DNA of 53,211 nt from Acidobacteriota bacterium (lineage in GTDB: Bacteria > Acidobacteriota > Thermoanaerobaculia > UBA5066). This document shows, piece by piece, positions 43,801 to 52,018 of this stretch (within the stretch, counting starts at the first letter, position 1; each line of letters starts with the position of its first letter). The position numbers and the translations under genes were made by a program. Location of the stretch: positions 1 to 53,211 of the forward strand of contig JAKPXO010000070.1 in assembly GCA_029567505.1 (NCBI GenBank), in the 5' to 3' direction. A model generated the notes under the pieces. It saw nothing but the letters and a program-made list of their open reading frames with translations. It ran no database searches and was not told the DNA's origin.

Positions 43801-45603
43801 GGCGGTCCGGAGGTTGTCTCCCGTCAGCATGACGACGTCGAGCCCGAGGGAAGCGAGCTCTTCCACGGCCTCGCGGGCCTCGGGCTTGACGGCGTCGGCG
43901 ACGGCCAGGACGCCGATCGCCACCGGCGCGCCCCCCTCCGGCGGCGCCGCGGCCACGACCATCGCGGTCTTTCCCTCAGCCTGGAGTCGGTCGACCTCGG
44001 GCGCCACCGCCTCCAGCGGGACTCCCGCCTCGCGCATGAGCCAGAGCGTTCCGACGAGGACCTCGCGGCCGTCCACGATCGCGCGGATCCCCGCGCCGCT
44101 CACCGCCCGAAGCTCGCGGGGCGCCGAGAGAGAGAGTCCTCGCGCCTCGCCCGCTCGCGCCAGCGCCCGGCCGGCCGGGTGCTCCGACCCCAGCTCGGCG
44201 CTCGCCGCGAGCCGGAGGACCTCCGACTCCTCGCCCCGTCTCACGGCGACGACGTCGGTGAGACCCGGCTCGCCGCGGGTGAGGGTTCCGGTCTTGTCGA
44301 GGACGACGACCGTCGCCGCCCCGACCCGCTCGAGCGCCTCGCCCGTCCGGAAGAGGAGGCCTCGGGAGGCGCCTCGCGTCGTCCCGACGAGGACGGCCAT
44401 CGGCGTCGCGAGGCCGATCGCGCACGGGCAGGCGATGATGAGGACGGCGACGGCGTTCATCAGCGCCCCCGGCACGTCGATCCGCGCGACGAAGAGCCAG
44501 AGGAGGAGCGTCCCGAGCGCCGACGCCAGGACGAGCGGGACGAACACGCGGCCGACGGCGTCGGCGACCTTCTGGATCGGGGCTCTCCGCGCCTGCGCCT
44601 CCTCCACGAGGCGGACGATCCGGGCGAGCGTCGCGTCGGCCCCGACCCGCGTCGCCTCGACCCGCACGAGGCCGTCGCGGTTGACGGTAGCGCCGATCAC
44701 CTCGTCGCCCGGCCCCTTCACCACGGGCATCGACTCACCCGTGACCATCGACTCGTCGAACGCGGAGCGCCCTTCGCGGACGAGACCGTCGACCGGCACC
44801 CGCTCGCCGGGTCGGACCACGACGGTCTCGCCGACCCGGACGTCCGCCGCGCCGACCTCGACCTCGACACCGTCCCGGACGACGCGAGCCCGGACCGGGC
44901 TCAGGTCGAGAAGCCCTCGGAGGGCCCGCGACGCCCGCCCGCGGACCCGCGCCTCCAGGTACCGGCCGAGCGAGACGAACGTGACGATCGCGGCTCCCGT
45001 CTCGAAGTAGACGTCGGAGCCCGGCAGGACCCCGAGAACGACGCCCGCGCTCGCCCCCCACGCGACGGTGGAGCCGAGCGCGACGAGGACGTCCATGCTC
45101 GAGGCGCCGGCCCGGAGGCTCCGCCAGGAGCGGACGTAGAACGGCGCTCCGACGACGAGCTGGACGATCGTCGCGGCCAGGAGCAGGACGAGCTGGTCAT
45201 ACGGGAAGGCCGGAAGGCCGAGGTCGCGGCCCATGCTGTAGACGATCAGCGGGCCGGTCAGGACGAGGCCGAGGACGAGGCGCGCCCGCGCGGGACCGGG
45301 GCGCTCGCCCCCCGGGTCTCCGTCGTCCTCGCCGGTTCCGACGCCGGGCGTGCCGAAGCCCGCCCTCCTCACGCACGCGGCGACCCGGCCGACGTCGACC
45401 CGGGCGGCGTCGAACTCGACGTGCAGCGCGTCGGTCGCGACGCTGACGCGCGCGGAGCGGACCCCCGCGAGCTGCCCCACCTTCCACTCGATCAGCCGGG
45501 CGCAGCTCGCGCAGGTCATCCCCGAGACGGTGAGGACGGCGCTCCCGCGAGGCGGCTCGGCGGCGGGTCGAGGCGAGGTCGGGACGCGGTCGGGCGGCGT
45601 CAT
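40807..45603 (-). CDS. Fusion: Cu+ P1B-type ATPase + ethylene-receptor-like domain + PAS-PAS-histidine kinase-receiver
   Basis: 1598 residues from ATG 45603, AGGAG 6 bases before. HMA domain GMTCASC (C31, C34); ATPase motifs TGES 288-291, CPC 392-394, DKTGT with D436, SEHPAGRAL and GDGINDAP; the last helices carry [14 protein letters not shown] and NSLRL (744-748), as in Cu+-specific CopA. An additional helix (about 773-792) leads to an ethylene-binding-like domain: IAVSYASIP, then FILACGTTH with C857 and H861, then a third helix to [11 protein letters not shown] near 899. N817-C857 spacing equals D25-C65 of ETR1. Coiled coil, PAS (about 960-1080), PAS (1090-1210), HisKA with H1237, HATPase ([18 protein letters not shown]) and receiver with D1529 follow. 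One continuous frame with no stop. Pairing copper delivery with copper-dependent sensing is inferred. Confidence 0.93.
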   Translation of the reverse strand: MTPPDRVPTSPRPAAEPPRGSAVLTVSGMTCASCARLIEWKVGQLAGVRSARVSVATDALHVEFDAARVDVGRVAACVRRAGFGTPGVGTGEDDGDPGGERPGPARARLVLGLVLTGPLIVYSMGRDLGLPAFPYDQLVLLLAATIVQLVVGAPFYVRSWRSLRAGASSMDVLVALGSTVAWGASAGVVLGVLPGSDVYFETGAAIVTFVSLGRYLEARVRGRASRALRGLLDLSPVRARVVRDGVEVEVGAADVRVGETVVVRPGERVPVDGLVREGRSAFDESMVTGESMPVVKGPGDEVIGATVNRDGLVRVEATRVGADATLARIVRLVEEAQARRAPIQKVADAVGRVFVPLVLASALGTLLLWLFVARIDVPGALMNAVAVLIIACPCAIGLATPMAVLVGTTRGASRGLLFRTGEALERVGAATVVVLDKTGTLTRGEPGLTDVVAVRRGEESEVLRLAASAELGSEHPAGRALARAGEARGLSLSAPRELRAVSGAGIRAIVDGREVLVGTLWLMREAGVPLEAVAPEVDRLQAEGKTAMVVAAAPPEGGAPVAIGVLAVADAVKPEAREAVEELASLGLDVVMLTGDNLRTAEAIAREVGIERVRAEVRPEEKAEAIRRLREAPRAPGTPPPVVVMVGDGINDAPALAQADVGIALGTGTDVAKEAAAVTLMSGDLRGVGRAIVLSRASLQTVHQNLVWALFYNVALIPVAAYGLLSPMVAAGAMVFSSLFVVTNSLRLRKAPLEAFVAPREAWRRGLALVPRVLAPAAALAALIVVPMLAMADGAEIRGALPGTMTPALMMVMAIANGVIAVSYASIPVFLIVFKVRRKDLPFSWVLVLFGLFILACGTTHFVHVLGLWWPVDWWQATVDSICAAASLATAVVLWPLLPRILALPSPEQLRLVNRALEDEKASLERTRDELRRAYAEVERRVVERTAELAAANAALVAEVAVREAAEEELRRSRNMLAHVMDAIPQSVFWKDRESVYMGCNRQMASRAGLKDPAGIVGLTDFDLPWTRSESEAYRADDREVIASGRPKLHILESQRMPDGSATWLDTSKVPLTNGGGEVYGVLGIFEDVTDRREAETRLHEYRKVIESSTDLICVLDDVRRFVLANGALLSFRGASGERVAGRGVGEVLGEEALARLGPELDACFAGKEREFGMTMESPGRGLRDLSVLVIPVQEGDVVTRAACVFRDVSDQRKLESQLLQAQKMEAIGQLAGGVAHDFNNILSVILGYCHLLGPALSADAKQAERLGQVVAAAERASQLTRALLAFSRKQAMSPKALNLHDVVLRVQKLLLRIIGEDVRLRTVTNDATLVVFADGGQLEQVLINLATNARDAMPKGGVLTIETGVQVLDERFSALHGWGSPGRYAVLSVADTGCGMDEETRKRIFEPFFTTKEAGKGTGLGMSIVYGIVKQHRGFLSVYSEPGGGSVIRVYLPIHEAGSAMDDEVAASPPVRGGSETILVAEDEASVRHLLLTVLAEAGYDVVLAEDGQDAIEKFAARRDGIHLVLMDLIMPRKGGREAADEIRRLRPGVKLLFSSGYSPDLAEVRGAGRESFELVMKPVAPLDLLRRVREVLDRPS

Positions 45604-45625
45604 CGTTCTCCTCTCCCGGCGAGCG

Positions 45626-46069
45626 TCAGCCCGCCTCGGCGCCCGGAGGCGTGCTCGGGCTCGTACCGCCCCGAAGAAGGGCGTCGATCGCGCGGACGAT
45701 CTCCTCGACGGAGGATCCCTTGGCCGCGAAGCCGAGGATCCCGATGGCGCGTCCGGCGGTCTCGTCCTCCTCCCGGACCCATCCGGACGTCAGGACGACC
45801 GGGAACTCCGGACGCACGCGAAGGAGACGCTCCGCGAGCTCGAATCCCGCGAGATGGGGCATCGAGAGGTCGGAGACGAGGGCGTCGAACGCGTCCGGCT
45901 CCTTGAGGAACGCCTCGAGCGCCGCACGCGCGTCGGTATGGCCCGTGACCCGGTACCCCAGGTCGCCCAGGGAGAGCGTCAGGAGCTCCACGAGAGGCTC
46001 CTCGTCGTCCACGAGAAGGACCCGCTCGATCGGCGCTCCCGGCCGTACGAGTCCCCGCCGGTCGCTCAT
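45626..46069 (-). CDS. Stand-alone response regulator receiver
   Basis: 147 residues from ATG 46069; the frame extends upstream to 46204 but with non-coding composition. Acidic pair D21-D22 (VLLVDDEEP), phospho-acceptor D67 (LVSDLSMPH), switch Thr-Ser in VVLTSGW and Lys in GFAAKGSS make a complete receiver. There is no output domain, so it should act through protein contact or as a phosphorelay shuttle. It lies 22 bases before the copper ATPase/receptor kinase on the same strand and is presumably its partner; the hybrid kinase carries its own receiver too. Confidence 0.9.
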   Translation of the reverse strand: MSDRRGLVRPGAPIERVLLVDDEEPLVELLTLSLGDLGYRVTGHTDARAALEAFLKEPDAFDALVSDLSMPHLAGFELAERLLRVRPEFPVVLTSGWVREEDETAGRAIGILGFAAKGSSVEEIVRAIDALLRGGTSPSTPPGAEAG

Positions 46070-46221
46070 GCCCCGTCTCTCGCGGCTTCCCACACGAGGG
46101 AACCGCCCGGCTCCGCCAGGCCGGGACCGCTGTCCCCGTCCATCACGTCGGCATTCTCCCTCCCACCGCCCGGATTGTCTCCTGCGGCGGGCTCCGGGCG
46201 ACACCGTTCCGGCGAAGCGCC

Positions 46222-46278
46222 GAGCCGGGAGCCCACGCGCACTCGCCGGGCGGAGCGACCCGCCGGCGTGCCCGGCTC
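46222..46278 (-). terminator. Long hairpin after the MFS gene
   Basis: Directly after the MFS stop, arms 46222-46229 and 46271-46278 (8 bp) continue after a small bulge as 46234-46238 and 46266-46270, with a further GC stem inside. No T-run follows. The rest of 46070-46280 shows no gene. Confidence 0.45.
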
Positions 46279-46280
46279 GG

Positions 46281-47618
46281 TCAGGCCGGCTCGATGGGCT
46301 TCGATTCGGTCGCCGCCGTCGGCGTCACGGCGTCCAGGCCGTGCCCCTTCGCGCCCCGTTCGCTCCTCCAGAGAAGGAACGAGAAGACGAAGCCGACTGA
46401 GGCGAGGGCGCCGAGCGCAACCATCACGGGCGCCCAGCCGGCGGGGTGCGCGGCGCTCGCGCCGGACGCATCCTTCAGGAGGCCGAGGCCCCAGCTCATT
46501 CCGGCCCAGCCGACCTGCTGGCAGAACGTCATCAGGGCGTAGGCCGAGCCGAGACGCTGCTCGGGGACGAGGTAGGTCACGGCGGGCCAGAGGACGGCCG
46601 GGACGAGCGCGAAGGCGAGGCCAAGCATCGCCATGAGGAGCGTCGGCGGGGCGGAGGAGAACGCGAGGAGGAAGAACGGCGGGACGAGGAGCGCCGACCC
46701 GGCCGCCATCAGGAGCGCCCGCTTCCCGATCTTGTCGACGAGGAGGCCGAAGAGCGGCATCCCGATCATCGAGAGGAGCGGGAGGATCGACTTCAGATTC
46801 CCGGCGTCCTCGGGCGCGAGCCCCTTCGCCTCGATGAAGTAGAGGTTCGCGAAGGTCCGGAACGGGAAGATCGTCGAGTAGAACGCGACGCAGAGGCCGA
46901 CGACCCACCAGTAGCCGAGGTCGAAACGGACGAGGTCCTTCCAGACGAGCTTGTCGGTCGCGCCGGCCTTCTTCACGGCGTAGACGCGGGCCGCCCGCTT
47001 CTCGAGGCCAGCGTAGATCAGGGCGAAGACGAGCCAGACGACGCCGAGGACGGCCGCGAGGAGGAGGGGCGGCTGCCAGGTCTCGAAGAGCGACTTCGCG
47101 AAGTCGGGCGACTTGTCGGCGGCCCAGGAGCCGAGCCGGCCGACGAGGAGCTGGATCGCGAGGGCGAAGGAGATCTCCTTCCCCTTGAACCAGCGGCCGA
47201 CGACCGTCGTCGCGGCGACGATGAAGCATTCCGAGCCGACGCCGAGGAGGAACCGGCCCAGCATCATCCCGACCCACGGCGTGTCGGGAAGGAGCGCGGG
47301 GAGGACGGCGATCGCGATGCTCCCCGCGGCCCCGATCGCCCCGAAGAGGACGGCCGACGCGGCGACCCCCATCCGGTCGATCAGGATTCCGCCGGCGATC
47401 AGCGTCAGGAGCGCCGCGACGTTGTAGGCCGTGTCGAGGAGTCCGACCTGCGCGCCCGTGAAACCGAACGCCTTCTCGAGGAGCGGCGTGACCGGGTAGA
47501 GGGCGTCGAAGACGTAGTAGTTGCCGAACATCGCGACGCTGCACGAGAGGAGGACGAGCCAGCGGTAGGCGGTCGGCGGCAGGGGGCGCGGGTCGGCGGC
47601 CGGGAGGGCTTCGGACAT
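46281..47618 (-). CDS. MFS transporter
   Basis: 445 residues from ATG 47618. Twelve hydrophobic helices in two halves. First half: WLVLLSCSVAMFGNYYVFD, LLDTAYNVAALLTLIAGG followed by ILIDRMG (the loop 2-3 motif with Asp and Arg), MMLGRFLLGVGSECFIVA. Second half starts after the central loop (AARVYAVKKAGATDKLVWKD). The GNYYVFD and VGSECFIVAATTVVGRWF segments resemble the MFSD1/lysosomal dipeptide exporter-like branch. The substrate is unknown. It is transcribed towards the response regulator but separated by a hairpin and 211 bases. Confidence 0.88.
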   Translation of the reverse strand: MSEALPAADPRPLPPTAYRWLVLLSCSVAMFGNYYVFDALYPVTPLLEKAFGFTGAQVGLLDTAYNVAALLTLIAGGILIDRMGVAASAVLFGAIGAAGSIAIAVLPALLPDTPWVGMMLGRFLLGVGSECFIVAATTVVGRWFKGKEISFALAIQLLVGRLGSWAADKSPDFAKSLFETWQPPLLLAAVLGVVWLVFALIYAGLEKRAARVYAVKKAGATDKLVWKDLVRFDLGYWWVVGLCVAFYSTIFPFRTFANLYFIEAKGLAPEDAGNLKSILPLLSMIGMPLFGLLVDKIGKRALLMAAGSALLVPPFFLLAFSSAPPTLLMAMLGLAFALVPAVLWPAVTYLVPEQRLGSAYALMTFCQQVGWAGMSWGLGLLKDASGASAAHPAGWAPVMVALGALASVGFVFSFLLWRSERGAKGHGLDAVTPTAATESKPIEPA

Positions 47619-47673
47619 GCGGGGCGGACGATACTCCTTCCCCGCGTCGGGGAGCGGCGAGGCCCGTGTCCCG

Positions 47674-47931
47674 TCAGCCGGTCCGGCGGGCGAGGAGAGC
47701 CGAGACCTCCCGGCGGAGACCTTCGGGCAGCTCCTCGAGCCGAGACTCGACCTCCGCGCGAAGACGGCCCGCCTCCTCCCCGTCGAGCAGGGTTTCGGCG
47801 TCGAGGAGGTCGTAATCGAGCGTCGCACGGACGATGCCGTGGGCCGCGGGGGCGACCGCGCCGATGAGCGCCGCCGGCGTGCCCCGTCGCTGGAGGACGT
47901 CGAGGACCTCGTGGAGCAGCGTGTCGCTCAC
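47674..47931 (-). CDS. Short nucleotidyltransferase-like protein, possibly truncated
   Basis: 85 residues from GTG 47931, overlapping the preceding stop by GTGA. The N-terminal half, LLHEVLDVLQRRGTPAALIG followed by AAHGIVRATLDYDLL, matches the start of AbiEii/DUF6036-like nucleotidyltransferases (pattern G-x-A-x(3)-HG-x-x-RxTxDxDLL), where the two Asp bind metal. Family members are usually 150 or more residues, and the segment after DYDLL does not continue as expected; it ends in a Glu/Arg-rich helix. Neither alternative frame restores the family downstream. It may be a minimal or degenerate toxin/antitoxin partner. Confidence 0.5.
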   Translation of the reverse strand: MSDTLLHEVLDVLQRRGTPAALIGAVAPAAHGIVRATLDYDLLDAETLLDGEEAGRLRAEVESRLEELPEGLRREVSALLARRTG

Positions 47932-48152
47932 GAGAGGCTCGCGTCCGACCGCCGCCGGCCGCGCCTCTTGATCCGCGCGGCGCGCGCCCTCGCCTCCTCG
48001 CGCGTCGTCCCGGCAGGAAGCGCGGCGAGGTAGACGTCGAGGCACGCCTCGCCCATCCGGAGCGCCTCGGCGATCCGCTGCTCCGCCGTCCGGCCGCGAG
48101 TCGGCCGAGAGGCGTTCGTCGCCGCGTCCCGCCGGAAGGCGTCGCTCACCAT
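47928..48152 (-). CDS. Small helical protein paired with the nucleotidyltransferase-like gene
   Basis: 74 residues from ATG 48152 (GTG 48149 also possible). The RTAEQRIAEALRMGEACLDV and TREEARARAARIKRRGRRRS segments are typical of small proteins encoded just before nucleotidyltransferase-type genes, with a final basic Arg-rich tail. The TGA overlaps the next GTG. A toxin-antitoxin-like or regulatory cassette is an inference from this arrangement and from resemblance by eye. Confidence 0.55.
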   Translation of the reverse strand: MVSDAFRRDAATNASRPTRGRTAEQRIAEALRMGEACLDVYLAALPAGTTREEARARAARIKRRGRRRSDASLS

Positions 48153-48219
48153 TCGGGAGAAGTCTACCCGCCACCGCGGGACGAGCCGTCCCTTCGACCG
48201 GCCTTGCTACGATCGGCGG

Positions 48220-49659
48220 GTGACTCCCTTCAACTCGGCCTCCGACTTCGACGTCGTCGTCCTCGGCGGCGGGCCCGGCGGCGAGCGCGCCGCCATCCAG
48301 GCCGCCAAGGCGCGGAAACGCGTCGCCCTCATCGAGAAGGCCCCCGTCGTGGGGGGCGCCCGCGTGAACTGGGGGACGATCCCGTCGAAGACCCTTCGCG
48401 AGAGCGCCCTCTTCTTCCTCGGGATGACGCGCCACCGCCTCCACGGCTTCCAGGCCGAGGTGACCGACGACGTCACGGTGGCCGACTTCATGTACCGCGA
48501 GCGGCTCGTCGTCCAGCGCGAGCTGGACATGATCAACGCCTCGCTCGGCCGCTACCGGATCGAGATCTTCCGGGGCCACGGCCGCTTCCTCGACCCGCAC
48601 ACGATCGCCGTCGAGGGGAAGGACGGGAGGAGGAAGGGGTCGGTGCGGGGCGAGGTGGTCGTCATCGCGACCGGCTCCAGCCCGAACCGCCCCGCGGACG
48701 TGCCGTTCGACGCCGAGAGCGTCTTCGACAGCAACACGATCCTGAAGCTCCCGCGGATGCCGAAGACGATGACCGTCCTCGGCGCCGGCGTCATCGGGAT
48801 CGAGTACGCCTCGATCTTCGCGGCGCTCGGCGTCTACGTGACGCTCGTCGACACGCGCGACCGGCTCCTCCCCTACCTCGACCGCGAGGTCGTCGGAATC
48901 CTCGAGCGCGAGCTCGGGGAGCTGCACGTCGAGCTGCTCCACGACGACCGCTACGCGACGGTCGAGCCGGTCCCGGGCTCCCCCGCCCGCGTGACGATCG
49001 AGACGCGGAAGGGGCGGCGCCTCACCTCGGACGTCCTCCTCTACTGCGTCGGCCGCGACGGGAACACGAAGGACCTCGGCCTCGAGGCGATCGGCCTCGT
49101 CCCCGACAAGTACGGCCTCCTGAGCGTCAACGCCGACCTCCAGACGACCCACCCGCACATCTACGCCGTCGGCGACGTCATCGGCTACCCGGCCCTCGCC
49201 TCCACCTCGATGGAGCAGGGCCGCCGCGCGATGCGGCACGCCTTCGGCCTGACCGGCCCCTCGGCCTCGACCGAGAACCTCCCCTTCGCCATCTACTCGA
49301 TCCCCGAGGTGAGCTACGTCGGCGAGACCGAGGAGAAGCTGAAGGAGAAGGGGATCGACTACGTCGTGGGGCGCGGTCACTACGGGATGAACCCGCGGGG
49401 GCAGATCATCGGCGACCAGGACGGGCTCCTGAAGCTCCTCTTCGACGCGAAGAGCGGGCGGCTCATCGGGACGCACATCGTCGGACACTCGGCGAGCGAG
49501 CTCGTCCACGTCGGGCAGGCCTACATGAAGATGCAGGCGACGGCCCCCGAGATCGCCGAGTCGCTCTACAACTACCCCACCCTCTCCGACATGTACCGGC
49601 ACGCGGCCCTCACCGCCGTCACCGAGCTCGCGAAGCGGCGCGGGACGGACGCGGGCTGA
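48220..49659 (+). CDS. sthA: Soluble pyridine nucleotide transhydrogenase
   Basis: 479 residues from GTG 48220. FAD-binding VVVLGGGPGGERAAIQAAK, the active-site segment GGARVNWGTIPSKTLRE, NAD(P)-binding MTVLGAGVIGIEYASI and the FAD-binding IYAVGDVIGYPALAS are all present, with a lipoamide-dehydrogenase-like dimerisation domain at the C-terminus (EVSYVGETEEKLKEKG, HIVGHSASELVHVGQ). The redox-active Cys pair of dihydrolipoamide dehydrogenase is absent, and WGTIPSKTLRE is the SthA signature; SthA usually keeps one Cys here, which is Arg or Val in this protein. It equilibrates NADPH and NADH. Start region 48153-48219 has no visible strong ribosome site. Confidence 0.94.
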   Translation: MTPFNSASDFDVVVLGGGPGGERAAIQAAKARKRVALIEKAPVVGGARVNWGTIPSKTLRESALFFLGMTRHRLHGFQAEVTDDVTVADFMYRERLVVQRELDMINASLGRYRIEIFRGHGRFLDPHTIAVEGKDGRRKGSVRGEVVVIATGSSPNRPADVPFDAESVFDSNTILKLPRMPKTMTVLGAGVIGIEYASIFAALGVYVTLVDTRDRLLPYLDREVVGILERELGELHVELLHDDRYATVEPVPGSPARVTIETRKGRRLTSDVLLYCVGRDGNTKDLGLEAIGLVPDKYGLLSVNADLQTTHPHIYAVGDVIGYPALASTSMEQGRRAMRHAFGLTGPSASTENLPFAIYSIPEVSYVGETEEKLKEKGIDYVVGRGHYGMNPRGQIIGDQDGLLKLLFDAKSGRLIGTHIVGHSASELVHVGQAYMKMQATAPEIAESLYNYPTLSDMYRHAALTAVTELAKRRGTDAG

Positions 49660-49669
49660 GGAGGAACGG

Positions 49670-51019
49670 ATGGCGTCGATCGAGCAGCTCCTGGGGACCG
49701 TCAGCGGGTTCCTCTGGGGCTGGCCCCTCATCGTCCTCCTCTTCGGGACGCACCTCTTCCTGACGCTCCGCCTCGGCTTCCCGCAGCGGCACCTCCTGAA
49801 GGCGATCCGGATCTCCCTCCGGCGGGAGAAGGAGGGGGCGGGCGACGTCAGCCAGTTCGGGGCGCTGACGACCGCCCTCGCCGCCACGATCGGGACCGGG
49901 AACATCGTCGGCGTCTCGACGGCGATCGCCGCCGGCGGGCCGGGCGCCGTCCTCTGGATGTGGCTCACGGGCGTCTTCGGAATCGCGACGAAGTATTCCG
50001 AGGCGCTCCTCTCCGTGAAGTACCGCGTCACCGACCCCGACGGGACGATGTCGGGCGGGCCGATGTACGTCCTCGAGCGCGGCCTGAAGATGAAGTGGCT
50101 CGGCGTCCTCTTCGCCGCCTTCACCGCCGTCGCCGCGTTCGGCATCGGGAACACCGTCCAGGCGAACTCGATCGCCGTCCTCGCGAAGGAGACGTTCGGG
50201 GTCTCGCCATGGGTCAGCGGCGGCATCCTGACGCTCCTCACCGCTGTCGTCATCCTGGGCGGAATCAAGTCGATCGCCCGCGTCTGCGAGCTCCTCGTCC
50301 CGTTCATGGCGGGCTTCTACGTCCTCGGCTGCCTCTACCTCCTCGCGCTCCACTCGGAGACGCTCCCGGACGCGTTCCGCCTCATCGTCTCGAGCGCCTT
50401 CACCGGCCAGGCCGCGATCGGCGGCTTCCTCGGCGCCGGGATGAAGGAGGCGATCCGCTTCGGCGTGGCCCGCGGCCTCTTCTCGAACGAGTCGGGCCTC
50501 GGAAGCGCCCCGATCGTCGCCGCCGCCGCGATGACGAAGAACCCCGTGCGGCAGGCGCTCGTCTCCTCCACGGGGACGTTCTGGGACACCGTCGTCGTCT
50601 GCGCGATGACCGGCCTCGTCGTCGTGAACTCGGGCGACTGGCACGAGGGGCTCGCGGGCGCCGCGCTCACGAAGACCGCCTTCAGCCACATCCCGCACGT
50701 CGGCCCGGCGGTCCTGACGGTCGGCCTCCTGACGTTCGTCTTCTCGACCATCCTCGGCTGGTCGTACTACGGCGAGAAGGCCGCGGAATACCTCTTCGGC
50801 CCGAAGGTCGTCCGCCCCTACCGGCTCCTCTGGGTCGTCGCCGTCCTCGTCGGCTCCGTCGCGACCCTCCCCGTCGTCTGGTCCTTCGCCGACATCGCGA
50901 ACGGCCTCATGGCGATCCCGAACCTCATCTCGCTCCTCGCGCTGAGCGGCGTCCTCGCCGCCGAGACGCGGAAGTACCTCGCGCCCGGAATGATCGACAC
51001 CGCCGCCACGGAGGAGTGA
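49670..51019 (+). CDS. Sodium:alanine/glycine symporter (AGCS family)
   Basis: 449 residues, AGGA 5 bases before ATG, 10 bases after sthA. The family signature is clear: GALTTALAATIGTGNIVGV and GGPGAVLWMWLTGVFGIATK, followed by YSEALLSVKYR, TMSGGPMYVLERGL and FGIGNTVQANS, then GVARGLFSNESGLGSAPIVA. About ten to eleven hydrophobic helices. It imports alanine or glycine with Na+. It is probably cotranscribed with sthA. Confidence 0.94.
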   Translation: MASIEQLLGTVSGFLWGWPLIVLLFGTHLFLTLRLGFPQRHLLKAIRISLRREKEGAGDVSQFGALTTALAATIGTGNIVGVSTAIAAGGPGAVLWMWLTGVFGIATKYSEALLSVKYRVTDPDGTMSGGPMYVLERGLKMKWLGVLFAAFTAVAAFGIGNTVQANSIAVLAKETFGVSPWVSGGILTLLTAVVILGGIKSIARVCELLVPFMAGFYVLGCLYLLALHSETLPDAFRLIVSSAFTGQAAIGGFLGAGMKEAIRFGVARGLFSNESGLGSAPIVAAAAMTKNPVRQALVSSTGTFWDTVVVCAMTGLVVVNSGDWHEGLAGAALTKTAFSHIPHVGPAVLTVGLLTFVFSTILGWSYYGEKAAEYLFGPKVVRPYRLLWVVAVLVGSVATLPVVWSFADIANGLMAIPNLISLLALSGVLAAETRKYLAPGMIDTAATEE

Positions 51020-51142
51020 GCCGGCGACCGGCCAATTTCCTCCGCGCGGCCCCGACCGCCTTCCCCGTCGCCGTCGTCGGGACCCTTCCGTCCTAGAATG
51101 GCCGCTGGGCGCCCCGGCGCCCAGATCCACCAGGAGGAAGAG

Positions 51143-52018
51143 ATGAAGATCCTGATCGCCGACGCCTTCGACGACTCCCTCCCCGGCCGTCTCGCGCCGT
51201 TCGGAGAGGTGACGCAGGACGCGGCGAAGACCGCCGAAGCCGACGTCCTTCTCGTCCGCTCCAAGACGAAGGTCACGAAGGAGTACCTCGAGGGCGCACC
51301 GAACCTGAAGCTGATCATCCGCGGCGGCGTCGGCCTCGACAACATCGACGTCCAGGCCGCCCGCGAGAAGGGGATCGAGGTCAAGAACACCCCGCGCGCC
51401 TCGTCCATCGCCGTCGCCGAGCTCGCGATGGCCCTGATGCTGACGGTCCCGAACCGCGTCCTGGAGGGGCACAACGGCATCAAGGAGGGGAAGTTCCTCA
51501 AGAAGGAGCTGAAGCGGACCGAGCTCTACGGCAAGACCCTCGGCCTCCTCGGCGCTGGCCTCATCGGGACCGAGGTCGCCCGCCGCGCGATCGCCTTCGG
51601 GATGCGGGTCGTCGCGCACGACCACTACATCTCGAACCACGCCCTCGCCGACATGGTGGAGGACGACGACGAGCTCTTCGCGCTCTCCGACTACATCTCG
51701 ATCCACCTCCCGCTCACGCCCGAGACGAAGGGGATGCTCGACAAGAACGCCTTCGCGAAGATGAAGGACGGCGTCATCCTCATCAACACGGCGCGCGGCA
51801 AGGTCGTCGTGGAGGAGGACCTCGCCGAGGCGCTGAAGAGCGGGAAGGTGCGGGCCTACGCGACCGACGTCTTCTACAGCGATCCGCCCGACCCGTCCTG
51901 CCCCCTCCTCACCGCCCCGAACGTCGTCATGACGCCCCACATCGGCGGTTCCTCCAAGGAGAACCTCCTCCGGATCGGCGACAACGTCGTCGACATCCTG
52001 AAGAAGTGGAAGCGCTGA
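51143..52018 (+). CDS. D-2-hydroxyacid dehydrogenase (3-phosphoglycerate dehydrogenase-like)
   Basis: 291 residues from ATG 51143 with AGGAGG at 5 bases; an earlier in-frame start lacks such a site. Short form without the ACT regulatory domain. Substrate domain IRGGVGLDNIDVQAAREKG, NAD-binding GLLGAGLIGTEVARRA, catalytic Arg in NTARGKVVVEEDL, Glu region near ATDVFYSDPP and His in PHIGGSSKEN. It oxidises a D-2-hydroxyacid or reduces a 2-keto acid. SerA, glyoxylate reductase or D-lactate dehydrogenase activity cannot be separated by eye. The intervening 51020-51142 contains nothing else. Confidence 0.92.
   Translation: MKILIADAFDDSLPGRLAPFGEVTQDAAKTAEADVLLVRSKTKVTKEYLEGAPNLKLIIRGGVGLDNIDVQAAREKGIEVKNTPRASSIAVAELAMALMLTVPNRVLEGHNGIKEGKFLKKELKRTELYGKTLGLLGAGLIGTEVARRAIAFGMRVVAHDHYISNHALADMVEDDDELFALSDYISIHLPLTPETKGMLDKNAFAKMKDGVILINTARGKVVVEEDLAEALKSGKVRAYATDVFYSDPPDPSCPLLTAPNVVMTPHIGGSSKENLLRIGDNVVDILKKWKR

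Noticed and set aside
40807-45603. Two separate genes (copper ATPase and kinase) joined by a sequencing error
   Set aside because: The frame is continuous, has no ribosome site before the receptor part, and the extra helix makes the fused topology consistent; resequencing would still be worthwhile.
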